Both the position numbers and the translations under genes were made by a program. Of a stretch of 13,763 bases of DNA, positions 6,253-13,763 are shown in pieces. The stretch spans positions 1 to 13,763 of the forward strand of contig JAPLUH010000201.1 of NCBI GenBank assembly GCA_026397675.1, in the 5' to 3' direction. This stretch comes from Verrucomicrobiota bacterium (lineage in GTDB: Bacteria > Verrucomicrobiota > Verrucomicrobiia > Limisphaerales > UBA9464). The stretch's first letter is position 1. The number at the start of each line of letters is the position of its first letter. The notes under the pieces are model-generated. The model was given only the letters and a program-made list of their open reading frames with translations. It made no database searches and was not told the DNA's origin.

Positions 6253-6816
6253 ATGTCTGCGGGTATGTCCGAGGAATGGTTTGATGTGGTCGATGAGCAA
6301 AACCAGGTCATTAGCAAAGCACCGCGGAGCGAGGTGCACCGACTGAAGCTGCGTCATCGGGCCGTCCATGTGCTGGTCTTCAATCAACGGGGTGAGTTGT
6401 TCCTCCAGCAGCGGGCGCTCTGGAAGGATGATTTCCCCGGAGTTTGGGATTCCTCCTCCTCAGGGCACGTGAGCGCCGGCGATGGCATGGACGAGACCTC
6501 GCTCCGGGAAGTCGCCGAGGAGCTCGGGGTCGAACTGTCCGAGCCTCCGCGCAGGATTTTTGAACTCGATGCTACTGCAGACACGGGCTGGGAGTTCTGT
6601 GGCGTGTACCGCGCCGACCACGAGGGTCCTTTTGTGCTCCAAGCTTCAGAAATCCGTGGAGGCGGATGGTTCACGCCGGAAGCGGTCGATGAGTGGGTGG
6701 CACGGCGGCCGGAAGACTTTGCTAGCGCCTTCCGGGTAATTTGGCACCGATTGCGAACGGAGTCCCCAAGCTCCTCGACTAGCTCCTTGACTAGCTCCTT
6801 GACTAGCTCCTCCTAG
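6253..6816 (+). CDS. NUDIX hydrolase, isopentenyl-diphosphate isomerase-like subgroup
   Basis: This 187-residue cytoplasmic protein matches the YfcD/IDI-like NUDIX pattern: EEWFDVVDEQNQVI near the start, RHRAVHVLVFNQRGELFLQQR, then FPGVWDSSSSGHVSAGD. The Nudix box occupies 71-93: Gly71, Asp77 at the usual first Glu position, then REVAEELGV (85-93). The metal-binding Glu86, Glu89 and Glu90 are present, so hydrolysis of a nucleoside-diphosphate-linked substrate is likely; the actual substrate is unknown. The start could be ATG 6253 or 6265; both leave the conserved opening intact and lack a strong ribosome binding site. The C-terminus ends in an unusual Ser/Thr/Leu tail encoded by a 12-bp tandem repeat (6769-6816) that contains the stop codon; this tail lies beyond the fold. 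Confidence 0.88.
   Translation: MSAGMSEEWFDVVDEQNQVISKAPRSEVHRLKLRHRAVHVLVFNQRGELFLQQRALWKDDFPGVWDSSSSGHVSAGDGMDETSLREVAEELGVELSEPPRRIFELDATADTGWEFCGVYRADHEGPFVLQASEIRGGGWFTPEAVDEWVARRPEDFASAFRVIWHRLRTESPSSSTSSLTSSLTSSS
6769..6816 (+). repeat. 12-bp tandem repeat at the 3' end of the NUDIX gene
   Basis: Four consecutive 12-bp units, consensus AGCTCCTTGACT, occur at 6769, 6781, 6793 and 6805. Units 2 and 3 are identical, unit 1 has one change and unit 4 ends in CTCCTAG, supplying the stop. Each unit is four codons (Ser-Ser-Leu-Thr), so copy-number change would lengthen or shorten the tail without shifting frame. Confidence 0.95.
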
Positions 6817-6854
6817 GTTTTTCACGGCCACCCCTATAGACTTTCTCTCGAACC

Positions 6855-9800
6855 ATGAAGCTGAACTCCCGCGGGGTTTTCTGGGCCGTCTTGGCCTCGT
6901 TTTTCGTCTCGGGGCTGGCGGGTCTATTGTACCAAGTCGTCTGGACCCGCTATCTGGCCCTGTTCCTCGGTCATACCAGCTATGCGGTGGTGACCGTGCT
7001 TGTGGCCTTCATGGGAGGATTGGCTGCGGGCAATGCGCTTCTGGGCCCCCGCGTCGATACACTCCGACGCCCGCTGTTCTTCTATGCCTGCCTCGAAGCG
7101 GGGATTGGTCTCTTTGCGGTCCTGTTCCCGAGCTACTTCGAAGGCATTCATCAGGTGTTCTTGTCGCTCATTCGTTCGATCCATCCGGAGGGCGTGTCTC
7201 GGTTAGCGCTTCAGTTCTTGTTCGCCGGGCTGACCATTCTGCTGCCCACAGTCCTCATGGGCGCGACGTTGCCCGTCCTCACGAAGTTCGTTACCCGATC
7301 GCTGTCCGAACTGCGCGGAAAAGTCGCTGCGCTCTACGCCATCAATAGTGCCGGCGCGGTGGCAGGAATCCTTTTGGCCGACTGGTGGTGGATTCCGTCG
7401 CTGGGGCTGGAGGCCGTCGTTCAAATCGGCGCCACTCTCAGTCTAGCAATCGCGTTGTTGGCCTATGTGATTAGCGTCAAAAGCGGAGAAGGGGTTGTCG
7501 TCGAGCGGAAGACCTCCGGCCCAGAACCCGTCACCGAGACCTTCAGCGAGCGGGAATGGAAAGTAGCCCTCGTTGCCGTCGGTCTCTCCGGCTTCGCGGC
7601 CATGTTGTACGAAGTGGCCTGGACGCGATTGCTGGCCTTGGCACTCGGTTCCAGCACGCACGCCTATTCGCTCATGCTGGCCACGTTCATCGGCGGCATC
7701 GCCGTGGGGAGTTGGCTCGTCTTTGCCTGGAAGCGGCCCGTCGACACATGGGTCGCCTTCGCTTGGGCGGAACTCGCGATTGCGGGATCGCTGCTGGTGT
7801 CCCTGGGTTTCTATGACTTGCTGCCCTATGCCTTCGCCCACTTGGCCGACTGGATCGCCCGCCGGCCCGCAGCGTATCCGCTCTACGAGTCGGCCCAGGC
7901 CTTGATTTGCTTCGGCGTGTTATTCCTCCCGGCCGTCTGTCTGGGAATGACCCTGCCACTGGCCAGCCGGATGGCCACGGTCGATCTCCAGCGGACGGGC
8001 CGCTCTGTGGGCCGTGTCTTTGCGGTCAACACGCTGGGAACGGTGCTCGGCGCGGCGATGACCGGCCTCGTGTTTCTGCCCTCCTTGGGACTGGCTGTCA
8101 CTCTGGCGTTGGGGATTGGTCTCAATGGTCTCATCGGCTGGGTGGTCTTGGTCTCCCGTCGGGGGCCCATCCTGAAGCCGGCACTGCAGGCCTTAGCGGC
8201 GACCGCGCTTTTGATGGCACTGGTGGGCTGGTTGCTCGGCGAGCGCTGGTCGCGCACCTTCGCCTTGGGTCTTTGGAGGGATGCGAGTCCTCCGGCCTCG
8301 GTGGAAGATTTCCGTCGGCGGGCCGAATTGGGTGAGTTGGCCTATCACCGCGACGGAGCCGGATCGACGGTGACCGTGATTGCCATGACCAATCTGGCCG
8401 GGCAGCGCAACGTGAGCCTCAAGGTCAACGGCAAGGCCGACGCCAGTTCTGGTGTGGATATGAGCACACAAATGCTCCTCGGGCATCTTCCGATGCTCCT
8501 CCATCCGGCGGCCCACTCGGTGTTGGTAGTCGGTGCTGGCAGCGGTGTCACAGTGGGCACAGTGCTGCAGCATCCGGGTGTTCGATCGGTCGATTTGGTG
8601 GAGATTTCTCCGGAGGTGATCGAGGTGGCTCGCGAGCATTTCGCTCCCTTCAATCATGACGCGCTTCGGGATCCCCGCTGCCGCACCCGCATCGAAGATG
8701 CTAAAACCTTCCTCCAGACCACGCCGGAGTCCTTCGATGTCATCGTCACCGAGCCATCGAATCCCTGGATGGCGGGTGTCGCGGCGGTGTTCAGTCAGGA
8801 GTATTATCAAGACTGTTTGGCCCGCCTGAAACCCGGGGGGCTTTGTGCTCAGTGGGTCCAGACCTACGAGACCGACGACGAGACCTTCGCCACCGTCGTG
8901 GCCACTTTCGGATCTGTGTTCCCGCACCTGAGCCTGTGGCAAACGTCCACCAGCGACCTGGTGCTCATCGGGTCGGCGCAACCCTTCCAGACCGATCTGC
9001 CTGGGCTAGTCCGCCGCATGGAGGCGCCGCCCGTGACTGCGGATTTGCAGCAAATTGAAATCACCCGGCCGGTCAACGTGCTCGCATTGCAAATGGTCGC
9101 CTTTGGCGATGCCTTCTTCTTGGCCCCGGACGGCACGACGATCCACAGCGATTTCCATCCGGTGCTCGAGTACCGGGCCCAGCGGGCCTTCTTTGCCCGC
9201 GGGATGGCCATGGTGCCTTATCGGCTCAACGAGGCCTTGCATCCTCGGCCGCGAACCCTCCTTGGGGAACACCTGGCGAGCACTCCGCTCACGGCCGAAG
9301 ATTGCAGAGCTCTGGCCCGACAATTCGCCAAGATCGGTCTCCCACAGCTACCGGTTTTCCGCTCCGTCTTGCGTCGATGGCGCGAACTCCAACCAACGGA
9401 CCCCACCGTGTTGCGTCTTCTGGCAGCCTACGCCATTCAGAACCCCGCTCCGGACGGCGAGGTGGCCTCACTGGTCAATCACCCGGCTTTTTCCGATGAA
9501 GAGCAGCTCCGCGACCTGAACCTCATGCGCCAGTTGGTTGACCTGCTGCTGCTACGTCACCGCACTCAGCGCTCGGCGTTTTATGTGCCTGATTCCGCGC
9601 GCTTAGAGGTATTTTTGGGCGCGTTGGCCGGGTTGGATCCCGAGCGCCAGCGCATCCATCGCATGCGATTGGCTGAGGTGAGTTGGGATCGAGGCAACGA
9701 GGCCCGGGCTCGGGTTCTTTTCGAAGAAGCACTGAATCCTGACGAATCGCGCTTTGGGCCAATGGACTTTTCCGAAGATACAGCATCTCCCGGTGGCATG

Positions 9801-9977
9801 ATGGCTCGCCTGATCGATGCCGATCTCAGGAAGGGAGATTTAAAGAGTGCCCTCGACAAGGTCCTGCGCTTTGGCCGTATGGGTTACATTCATCCCGAGC
9901 GCTTGGGCGGCGATGATACCCTTCAAATGTTGGCTCGCCGGGTCATTGTCACTGCACAACCCACCCAGCAGCGATGA
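6855..9977 (+). CDS. Multi-pass membrane protein fused to a spermidine-synthase-like domain
   Basis: This 1040-residue protein joins a transporter-like membrane region (about 8-465) to a Rossmann methyltransferase/SpeE-type domain (about 500-770) and a helical C-terminal extension (about 780-1040) I do not recognise. The membrane part is internally duplicated: GLAGLLYQVVWTR (20-32) recurs as SGFAAMLYEVAWTR (245-258). The S-adenosyl-type nucleotide loop is VVGAGSG (558-564), followed by VDLVEISPEVIEVAREHF. At the site where aminopropyltransferases carry a catalytic Asp, this protein has DVIVTEPSNPWMAG (Asp628 to Gly641), the pattern usual in fused membrane homologues, so true polyamine synthesis is doubtful. 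The substrate and direction of any transport are unknown. The ATG at 6855 begins directly before the first membrane helix; no strong ribosome binding site. It is 38 bp downstream of the NUDIX gene, possibly cotranscribed. Confidence 0.88.
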   Translation: MKLNSRGVFWAVLASFFVSGLAGLLYQVVWTRYLALFLGHTSYAVVTVLVAFMGGLAAGNALLGPRVDTLRRPLFFYACLEAGIGLFAVLFPSYFEGIHQVFLSLIRSIHPEGVSRLALQFLFAGLTILLPTVLMGATLPVLTKFVTRSLSELRGKVAALYAINSAGAVAGILLADWWWIPSLGLEAVVQIGATLSLAIALLAYVISVKSGEGVVVERKTSGPEPVTETFSEREWKVALVAVGLSGFAAMLYEVAWTRLLALALGSSTHAYSLMLATFIGGIAVGSWLVFAWKRPVDTWVAFAWAELAIAGSLLVSLGFYDLLPYAFAHLADWIARRPAAYPLYESAQALICFGVLFLPAVCLGMTLPLASRMATVDLQRTGRSVGRVFAVNTLGTVLGAAMTGLVFLPSLGLAVTLALGIGLNGLIGWVVLVSRRGPILKPALQALAATALLMALVGWLLGERWSRTFALGLWRDASPPASVEDFRRRAELGELAYHRDGAGSTVTVIAMTNLAGQRNVSLKVNGKADASSGVDMSTQMLLGHLPMLLHPAAHSVLVVGAGSGVTVGTVLQHPGVRSVDLVEISPEVIEVAREHFAPFNHDALRDPRCRTRIEDAKTFLQTTPESFDVIVTEPSNPWMAGVAAVFSQEYYQDCLARLKPGGLCAQWVQTYETDDETFATVVATFGSVFPHLSLWQTSTSDLVLIGSAQPFQTDLPGLVRRMEAPPVTADLQQIEITRPVNVLALQMVAFGDAFFLAPDGTTIHSDFHPVLEYRAQRAFFARGMAMVPYRLNEALHPRPRTLLGEHLASTPLTAEDCRALARQFAKIGLPQLPVFRSVLRRWRELQPTDPTVLRLLAAYAIQNPAPDGEVASLVNHPAFSDEEQLRDLNLMRQLVDLLLLRHRTQRSAFYVPDSARLEVFLGALAGLDPERQRIHRMRLAEVSWDRGNEARARVLFEEALNPDESRFGPMDFSEDTASPGGMMARLIDADLRKGDLKSALDKVLRFGRMGYIHPERLGGDDTLQMLARRVIVTAQPTQQR

Positions 9978-10010
9978 CGTGGACCTCACTTTCGCATCGG
10001 CCTCAGCGCG

Positions 10011-10027
10011 GTGCAGGTCGCCTGCGC
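10011..10027 (+). other. Short hairpin in the spacer before the ABC transporter operon
   Basis: GTGCAGG (10011-10017) pairs with CCTGCGC (10021-10027) around a TCG loop, including one G-U pair. It lies in the 115-bp spacer between the fused membrane protein and livH. There is no adjacent T-run, so it is a weak terminator or leader candidate. I see no clear promoter hexamers in this spacer. Confidence 0.3.
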
Positions 10028-10092
10028 TCGACATTGGGCGCGACTGGGGTTTTCTTGTGTGCTTGTCCGCGCGGCGGGGCCCGCGGAACCCG

Positions 10093-10998
10093 ATGACCGA
10101 GTTCCTGCAACAACTGCTCAATGGAGTGCTCTTGGGGGCCATTTACGCCCTCATCGCCTTGGGGTACACCATGGTGTACGGCGTGCTCCGCTTCATTAAT
10201 TTCGCCCACAGCGATGTGTTCATGCTGGGCGCGTTCGTTGCCTGGTACTCGGTGGAGAAGCTTGGGTTACCCACCCAGTCCATTGGCGGGGGGTTGGCGG
10301 CCTTGCTGTTGTCGATGTCGGTGTGCGCCGTCTTGGGCGTGGTCATTGAAAAGCTCGCCTACAAACCACTGCGTCAACGCTCTACCCTCACGGTGCTCAT
10401 CACGGCCATCGGCGTCTCGTTGCTCATCCAGAACGTGGCACAGAATTCTCGGCTTGGTTTTGGTCCCAACCCCAAGGCGTTCCCGGCGCTCTTCCCTTCT
10501 CAGCAACTTCACTTCGGTGCCTTGACTGTCTCCACCCACCAGTTGGTGGTGCTGGGGGTCGCCCTCAGTCTCCTAGGAGTGCTCTACTGGATTGTGCATC
10601 ACACCCGCATCGGCACCGCCATGCGCGCCTTGTCGTTCAACGCCACCGCCGCCTCGTTGGTGGGCATTAACAATGACCGGATCATTTCTTTCACCTTCGG
10701 TCTGGGATCAGCCCTCGCCGGCGCGGGCGGAGTTCTATATGCGATGAATTACCCGAGCATCGATCCCTTGATGGGCACGTTGCCAGGGCTCAAAGCCTTC
10801 GTCGCCGCGGTGCTGGGCGGTATCGGAAATCTGCCGGGAGCGGCGCTGGGCGGATTGCTCATCGGTCTAGTGGAAACCTTCGTGTCGGGCACGCGCCTCT
10901 CGACCTTCCGCGATGCCATCGCCTTCGGCATCCTCATTACCATCCTCCTGTTCCGGCCTGCGGGCCTGCTGGGTAAACTCAAAATAGAAAAGGTTTAA
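10093..10998 (+). CDS. livH: LivH-type ABC transporter permease
   Basis: This 301-residue inner-membrane permease is of the branched-chain amino acid (HAAT) family. MTEFLQQLLNGVLLGAIYAL opens the protein, followed by LGYTMVYGVLRFINFAHSDVFMLGAF, the hallmark of LivH. Later segments include RSTLTVLITAIGVSLLIQN, AMRALSFNATAASLVGIN (the coupling loop that contacts the ATPases), and AFVAAVLGGIGNLPGAALGGLLIGL near the end. About eight hydrophobic segments are apparent. The ATG at 10093 matches the family start; a longer upstream frame lacks a plausible protein. It would pair with LivM (next gene, 2-bp gap) to form the channel. The substrate is not determinable from a permease; branched-chain amino acids, other amino acids, amides or urea are possible in this family. 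Confidence 0.93.
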   Translation: MTEFLQQLLNGVLLGAIYALIALGYTMVYGVLRFINFAHSDVFMLGAFVAWYSVEKLGLPTQSIGGGLAALLLSMSVCAVLGVVIEKLAYKPLRQRSTLTVLITAIGVSLLIQNVAQNSRLGFGPNPKAFPALFPSQQLHFGALTVSTHQLVVLGVALSLLGVLYWIVHHTRIGTAMRALSFNATAASLVGINNDRIISFTFGLGSALAGAGGVLYAMNYPSIDPLMGTLPGLKAFVAAVLGGIGNLPGAALGGLLIGLVETFVSGTRLSTFRDAIAFGILITILLFRPAGLLGKLKIEKV

Positions 10999-11000
10999 CC

Positions 11001-11999
11001 ATGGCGTTTCCTGTTGCCCAACGCTGGTTGCTCGCAGCCCTGATTCTTGCAGGGCTGGCCTCGGCCGTTTCTAGTTCGATCGATCCCTACTTTCTGGACG
11101 GGGTGATGGGGGTAGGTGTCAGTGTGGTATTGGCTTCCAGCCTCAATCTCATTAACGGCTTCACGGGCCAATTCTCGCTGGGACACGCCGGTTTCATGGC
11201 CGTGGGCGCGTACACCTCAGCCATGTTGTCCACGGTGGTGGCTCCCCGGTTGGGGTGGAATCCACTTCTCCTGCAGTGGGTCTTTTTCCCATTGAGCCTC
11301 ATTGCTGCGGGCTTGCTCGCCGCAGTGGCGGGTCTGGCAGTCGGAGCACCCTCCCTCCGGCTCAAGGGCGACTACTTGGCCATTGTGACGCTGGGTTTTG
11401 GGGAAATTATTCGCGTGGTTCTCCAGAATATGGACGCGGTGGGCGGTGCCCGAGGGCTGACTGGGGTGCCTGCTTATAGCAATCTGTTTTGGACCTTCGG
11501 CACGGCGGCGCTGACCGTGTACACCGTCTGGGCGCTCCTCAACTCGACCCATGGGCGCGGCTTCTTGGCGGTGGCCGACGATGAGGTGGCTGCTGAAGCC
11601 ATGGGCCTCGATACGACCCGCTATAAGATCACGGCCTTCGGTATTGGGTCCTTCTTTGCCGGCGTGGCCGGTGGTTTGTATGCCCACCTCAAGGGCTATC
11701 TCAACCCCGGTGGATTCTCCTTCGACAAGAGCATCGAGATTGTGGTGATGGTGATCCTCGGGGGCATGGGGCGTCATGCGGGTGTCGTCTTTGCGGCGAT
11801 CTTGCTGACACTGCTCCCGGAAGGCCTCCGCGAATTGGGCAGTCGTTCGGTGCCCAATCCCTTCGGAGGCGCGCCTTGGTCGCTCGACTGGATCAAGGAA
11901 ATGCGAATGATCCTCTACTCCCTGATGCTCATTTTGCTGATGTTGATGCGTCCGCAAGGATTGTTCCATCGGAGTGAACGACGGAGGCGCGGCGCATGA
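11001..11999 (+). CDS. livM: LivM-type ABC transporter permease
   Basis: This 332-residue second permease of the importer starts with ATG 11001, two bases after the livH stop, with a good ribosome binding site AAAGG (10989-10993). Family features are ASSLNLINGFTGQFSLGHAGFMAVGAYTSA near the N-terminus, LRLKGDYLAIVTLGFGEIIRVV, and the coupling region DDEVAAEAMGLDTTRYKITAFGIGSFFAGVAGGLYAH followed by IVVMVILGGMGRHAGVVFAA. The length fits typical LivM proteins lacking the extra N-terminal helices of the E. coli protein. Its stop overlaps the ATPase gene as ATGA (11996-11999), showing translational coupling. Confidence 0.93.
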   Translation: MAFPVAQRWLLAALILAGLASAVSSSIDPYFLDGVMGVGVSVVLASSLNLINGFTGQFSLGHAGFMAVGAYTSAMLSTVVAPRLGWNPLLLQWVFFPLSLIAAGLLAAVAGLAVGAPSLRLKGDYLAIVTLGFGEIIRVVLQNMDAVGGARGLTGVPAYSNLFWTFGTAALTVYTVWALLNSTHGRGFLAVADDEVAAEAMGLDTTRYKITAFGIGSFFAGVAGGLYAHLKGYLNPGGFSFDKSIEIVVMVILGGMGRHAGVVFAAILLTLLPEGLRELGSRSVPNPFGGAPWSLDWIKEMRMILYSLMLILLMLMRPQGLFHRSERRRRGA

Positions 12000-12760
12000 G
12001 CGCTTCCTTGCTGCAGTTAACCGACGTGACCATTCGCTTCGGCGGTTTGACGGCCGTTTCCTCAGTCACGGCGGATGTTCGGGAAGGGGAGTTGGCCGGA
12101 CTCATTGGTCCCAATGGAGCCGGCAAGACCACTCTCTTCAACTTGATCACCGGAGTGTATCAGCCCACTGAGGGACGCATCGATTTTGCGGGCACGAGCA
12201 CCGCGGGAGCCAAGCCCTTTCACCTGACTGAGCGCGGGATCGCCCGGACCTTCCAGAATATCCGCCTCTTCCCCAGCTTATCGGTCTCCGACAACGTCCG
12301 GGTGGCCTTTCACCGTCACCTAGAGCACCGGACCTGGCAGTCGTGGTTGCGCGGTGGGCGCTTCCACGCCGAGGAGGCCGAATTGCGAGAACGAACCCGT
12401 GAGTTGCTCAGCCTCTTTAATCTGGAACGTGTCCAGGAGGCTCCGGCTAAAAGTCTCTCCTACGGGGACCAGCGGCGCCTGGAGATCGTTCGAGCGCTGG
12501 CCACAGGGCCCAGGCTGCTCCTGCTCGATGAACCCGCCGCGGGCATGAACCCGTCCGAGAAGGACGAGTTGATGCGGTTAATTCGTTTTGTGCGGGACCG
12601 CTTTCGCTTGGCCGTGCTGCTCGTGGAGCATGACATGAAGGTGGTGATGGGCATTTGCGAGCGCATCCATGTGCTGGAATATGGGCGGAAAATCGCCGAG
12701 GGGTCGCCCGACGAAATTCGCGTCGACCCCAAGGTCATTGCCGCTTACCTGGGAGACTAG
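11996..12760 (+). CDS. livG: LivG-type ABC transporter ATPase
   Basis: This 254-residue cytoplasmic ATPase drives the LivHM channel. Walker A is GPNGAGKTT (38-46), the Q-loop region is FQNIRLFPSLSVSDNV, the signature is SYGDQ (155-159) in place of the usual SGGQ, and Walker B ends in DE (178-179) within LLLLDEPAAGMNPSE. The switch His lies in VEHDMKVVM. The GMNPSE motif after Walker B and the C-terminal VDPKVIAAYLGD are typical of LivG and help distinguish it from LivF. Length matches the family. It starts at ATG 11996 overlapping the livM stop. Confidence 0.94.
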   Translation: MSASLLQLTDVTIRFGGLTAVSSVTADVREGELAGLIGPNGAGKTTLFNLITGVYQPTEGRIDFAGTSTAGAKPFHLTERGIARTFQNIRLFPSLSVSDNVRVAFHRHLEHRTWQSWLRGGRFHAEEAELRERTRELLSLFNLERVQEAPAKSLSYGDQRRLEIVRALATGPRLLLLDEPAAGMNPSEKDELMRLIRFVRDRFRLAVLLVEHDMKVVMGICERIHVLEYGRKIAEGSPDEIRVDPKVIAAYLGD

Positions 12761-12787
12761 AAAACACCCAACTTTGCCATTCTCGCC

Positions 12788-13495
12788 GTGCTAGAAGTCC
12801 ACAATCTGAGTGTCCAATACGGTGCCATCACCGCCCTCCACGGCATCTCGTTAACGGTGCCGGCGGGCGGCATCGTGACCCTCATCGGCGGCAACGGCGC
12901 GGGCAAGACCACCACGCTTCGGGCCATTTCCGGCATGGTGAAGCCCACCTCGGGGCGGATCCTCTTTGACGGCCAAGACATCACGGGGTTGGCCCCGCAT
13001 GAAATCGTTCGCCGCGGTTTGGCCCATTCGCCGGAAGGGCGACTGGTCTTTGCCAACCTGACGGTGATGGAAAACCTTCAGATGGGAGCCTACTTGCAGC
13101 GAGATTCTCAGTGGATCGCTTCGGAGCTCGAGTATGTTTTCGGCATGTTTCCTCGGCTTCAGGAGCGCCGCGAGCAGCACGCGGGCACCCTTTCCGGAGG
13201 CGAGCAGCAAATGTTGGCCATCGGCCGGGCGTTAATGAGTCGCCCGCGATTTCTCATGCTCGACGAACCCTCCCTGGGCATCGCTCCGCTGTTGGTGAAG
13301 GAAATTTTTGCTCGGTTGGTCGAACTCAACCGCGAACGGTTGCTGCCCATCCTGCTGGTTGAGCAAAATGCCCACCTGGCCCTAGAGGTGAGCACCCATG
13401 GCTACGTCTTGGAGACAGGGCGAGTTCTCTTGTCCGACCGTTCGTCGGTCCTCCGCGACAGCCCTGAAGTGCGCAGCGCTTATTTGGGCGGCTGA
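12788..13495 (+). CDS. livF: LivF-type ABC transporter ATPase
   Basis: This 235-residue ATPase is the partner of LivG. It begins at GTG 12788, 27 bp after livG, with no clear ribosome binding site; the product starts MLEVHNLSVQYGAITALHGI, as expected. Walker A is GGNGAGKTT (34-42), the signature is SGGEQ (136-140), Walker B ends in DE (159-160) in RFLMLDEPSLGIAP, and the switch His replacement region is VEQNAHLALEV, where LivF proteins usually carry Gln-Asn rather than His-Asp. The end RSAYLGG is characteristic. Together the four genes form a complete transporter core, with an external binding protein needed for uptake in this family. Confidence 0.94.
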   Translation: MLEVHNLSVQYGAITALHGISLTVPAGGIVTLIGGNGAGKTTTLRAISGMVKPTSGRILFDGQDITGLAPHEIVRRGLAHSPEGRLVFANLTVMENLQMGAYLQRDSQWIASELEYVFGMFPRLQERREQHAGTLSGGEQQMLAIGRALMSRPRFLMLDEPSLGIAPLLVKEIFARLVELNRERLLPILLVEQNAHLALEVSTHGYVLETGRVLLSDRSSVLRDSPEVRSAYLGG

Positions 13496-13586
13496 TGCCA
13501 CCACTACGGGTAAAAGACAGGCCCCTTCGGCAGCAGTTAGGTGGGTGATGCCTCGTGGTTCCGAGAGGTTTTCTGGGTTTAATTCA

Positions 13587-13598
13587 CATTTGTAAATG
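13587..13598. promoter_or_regulatory. Small palindrome upstream of the last open frame (possible operator)
   Basis: CATTT (13587-13591) and AAATG (13594-13598) form an inverted repeat around GT. It is flanked by an outer TTCAC/GTGAA pair (13583-13587 and about 13603-13607). It lies in the 146-bp, locally AT-richer spacer after livF and before the frame at 13642. It may be a regulator site, but a chance palindrome is equally possible; no firm promoter hexamers were found. Confidence 0.3.
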
Positions 13599-13641
13599 AT
13601 TGGTGAAACCCCCGTTACATTTGCGGCGTCTGGCGCGGTGA

Positions 13642-13763
13642 ATGGGAAGGATTCGTAGAGCAATTTTACGAGGTGGGCGATATCAACCGTTGCCGATCTG
13701 GGTCGTTCTGTGGACCTGTTTCTGGTTGGTTGTTACTCCCCTAGCGGCTCTGGATCGGAAGTT
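13642..13763 (+). CDS. Partial open frame with signal-peptide-like N-terminus (runs off window)
   Basis: Forty codons are visible before the window ends. The translation starts MGRIRRAILRGG, strongly basic, then has a hydrophobic core (about residues 17-36, LPIWVVLWTCFWLVVTPLAA), then Leu-Asp-Arg-Lys. This is the layout of a secretion signal peptide with possible cleavage after Ala35 or Ala36. An in-frame TGA ends at 13641 just before the ATG, so no earlier start is possible. The ribosome binding site is weak. Since the importer lacks a solute-binding protein in this window, an exported binding protein is an attractive guess, but no mature sequence is available to test it; an unrelated secreted or membrane protein is equally compatible. 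Confidence 0.5.
   Translation, partial: MGRIRRAILRGGRYQPLPIWVVLWTCFWLVVTPLAALDRK

Noticed and set aside
8193..8981. Long minus-strand open frame of 262 residues inside the fused membrane/SpeE-like gene
   Set aside because: It is antisense to a well-supported protein, is low-complexity Arg/Gly/His-rich and shows no recognisable domain; long antisense frames are common in GC-rich DNA.
11217..11969. Minus-strand open frame of 250 residues inside livM
   Set aside because: It mirrors the livM coding frame, is rich in His/Gln/Arg and has no recognisable motif or ribosome binding site.
13382..13663. Minus-strand frame of 93 residues at the end of livF and the spacer
   Set aside because: Half of it is antisense to livF and it lacks any recognisable feature.

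Overview
The window is GC-rich bacterial chromosome with dense, mostly plus-strand genes and short spacers. A Verrucomicrobiota-type organism is suggested by three things. These are an ECF sigma factor joined to an anti-sigma-like/von Willebrand A (YfbK-type) protein, a small TPR protein with a GYRDF motif, and palindromic GGTAGGGA-type intergenic repeats. This assignment is inference from remembered family patterns, not a search result.

Layout. 1-451 holds no gene; it carries an exact 74-bp direct repeat able to fold into a branched hairpin, plus a diverged third relative. 452-1063 encodes a DUF192 lipoprotein. 1093-2730 encodes glutamine-dependent NAD+ synthetase and is followed by an intrinsic terminator. 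An AT-rich spacer (about 2780-2985) precedes a regulatory unit: an ECF sigma factor (2986-3570), an anti-sigma-like membrane segment (3567-4007) and a YfbK-type vWA protein (4004-5674). The last two look like one gene broken by a frameshift, or split with a 4-base overlap. A convergent TPR gene (complement 5732-6139) and a divergent NUDIX hydrolase (6253-6816, ending in a 12-bp tandem repeat) follow. Next comes a 1040-residue membrane protein fused to a spermidine-synthase-like domain (6855-9977).

The right end is a compact LivHMGF-type ABC importer operon: two permeases and two ATPases (10093-13495). No solute-binding protein gene lies upstream of it in the window. A new open frame beginning at 13642 encodes a signal-peptide-like N-terminus and runs off the edge; it is the natural place to look for the missing binding protein.

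The most unusual part is the sigma/anti-sigma-like/vWA locus. The vWA domain has lost most of its metal-binding (MIDAS) residues, and the reading frame breaks exactly at the end of the predicted transmembrane segment. The sigma, anti-sigma-like and vWA parts are probably one envelope-to-transcription signalling unit. The other genes are mostly housekeeping or transport functions.
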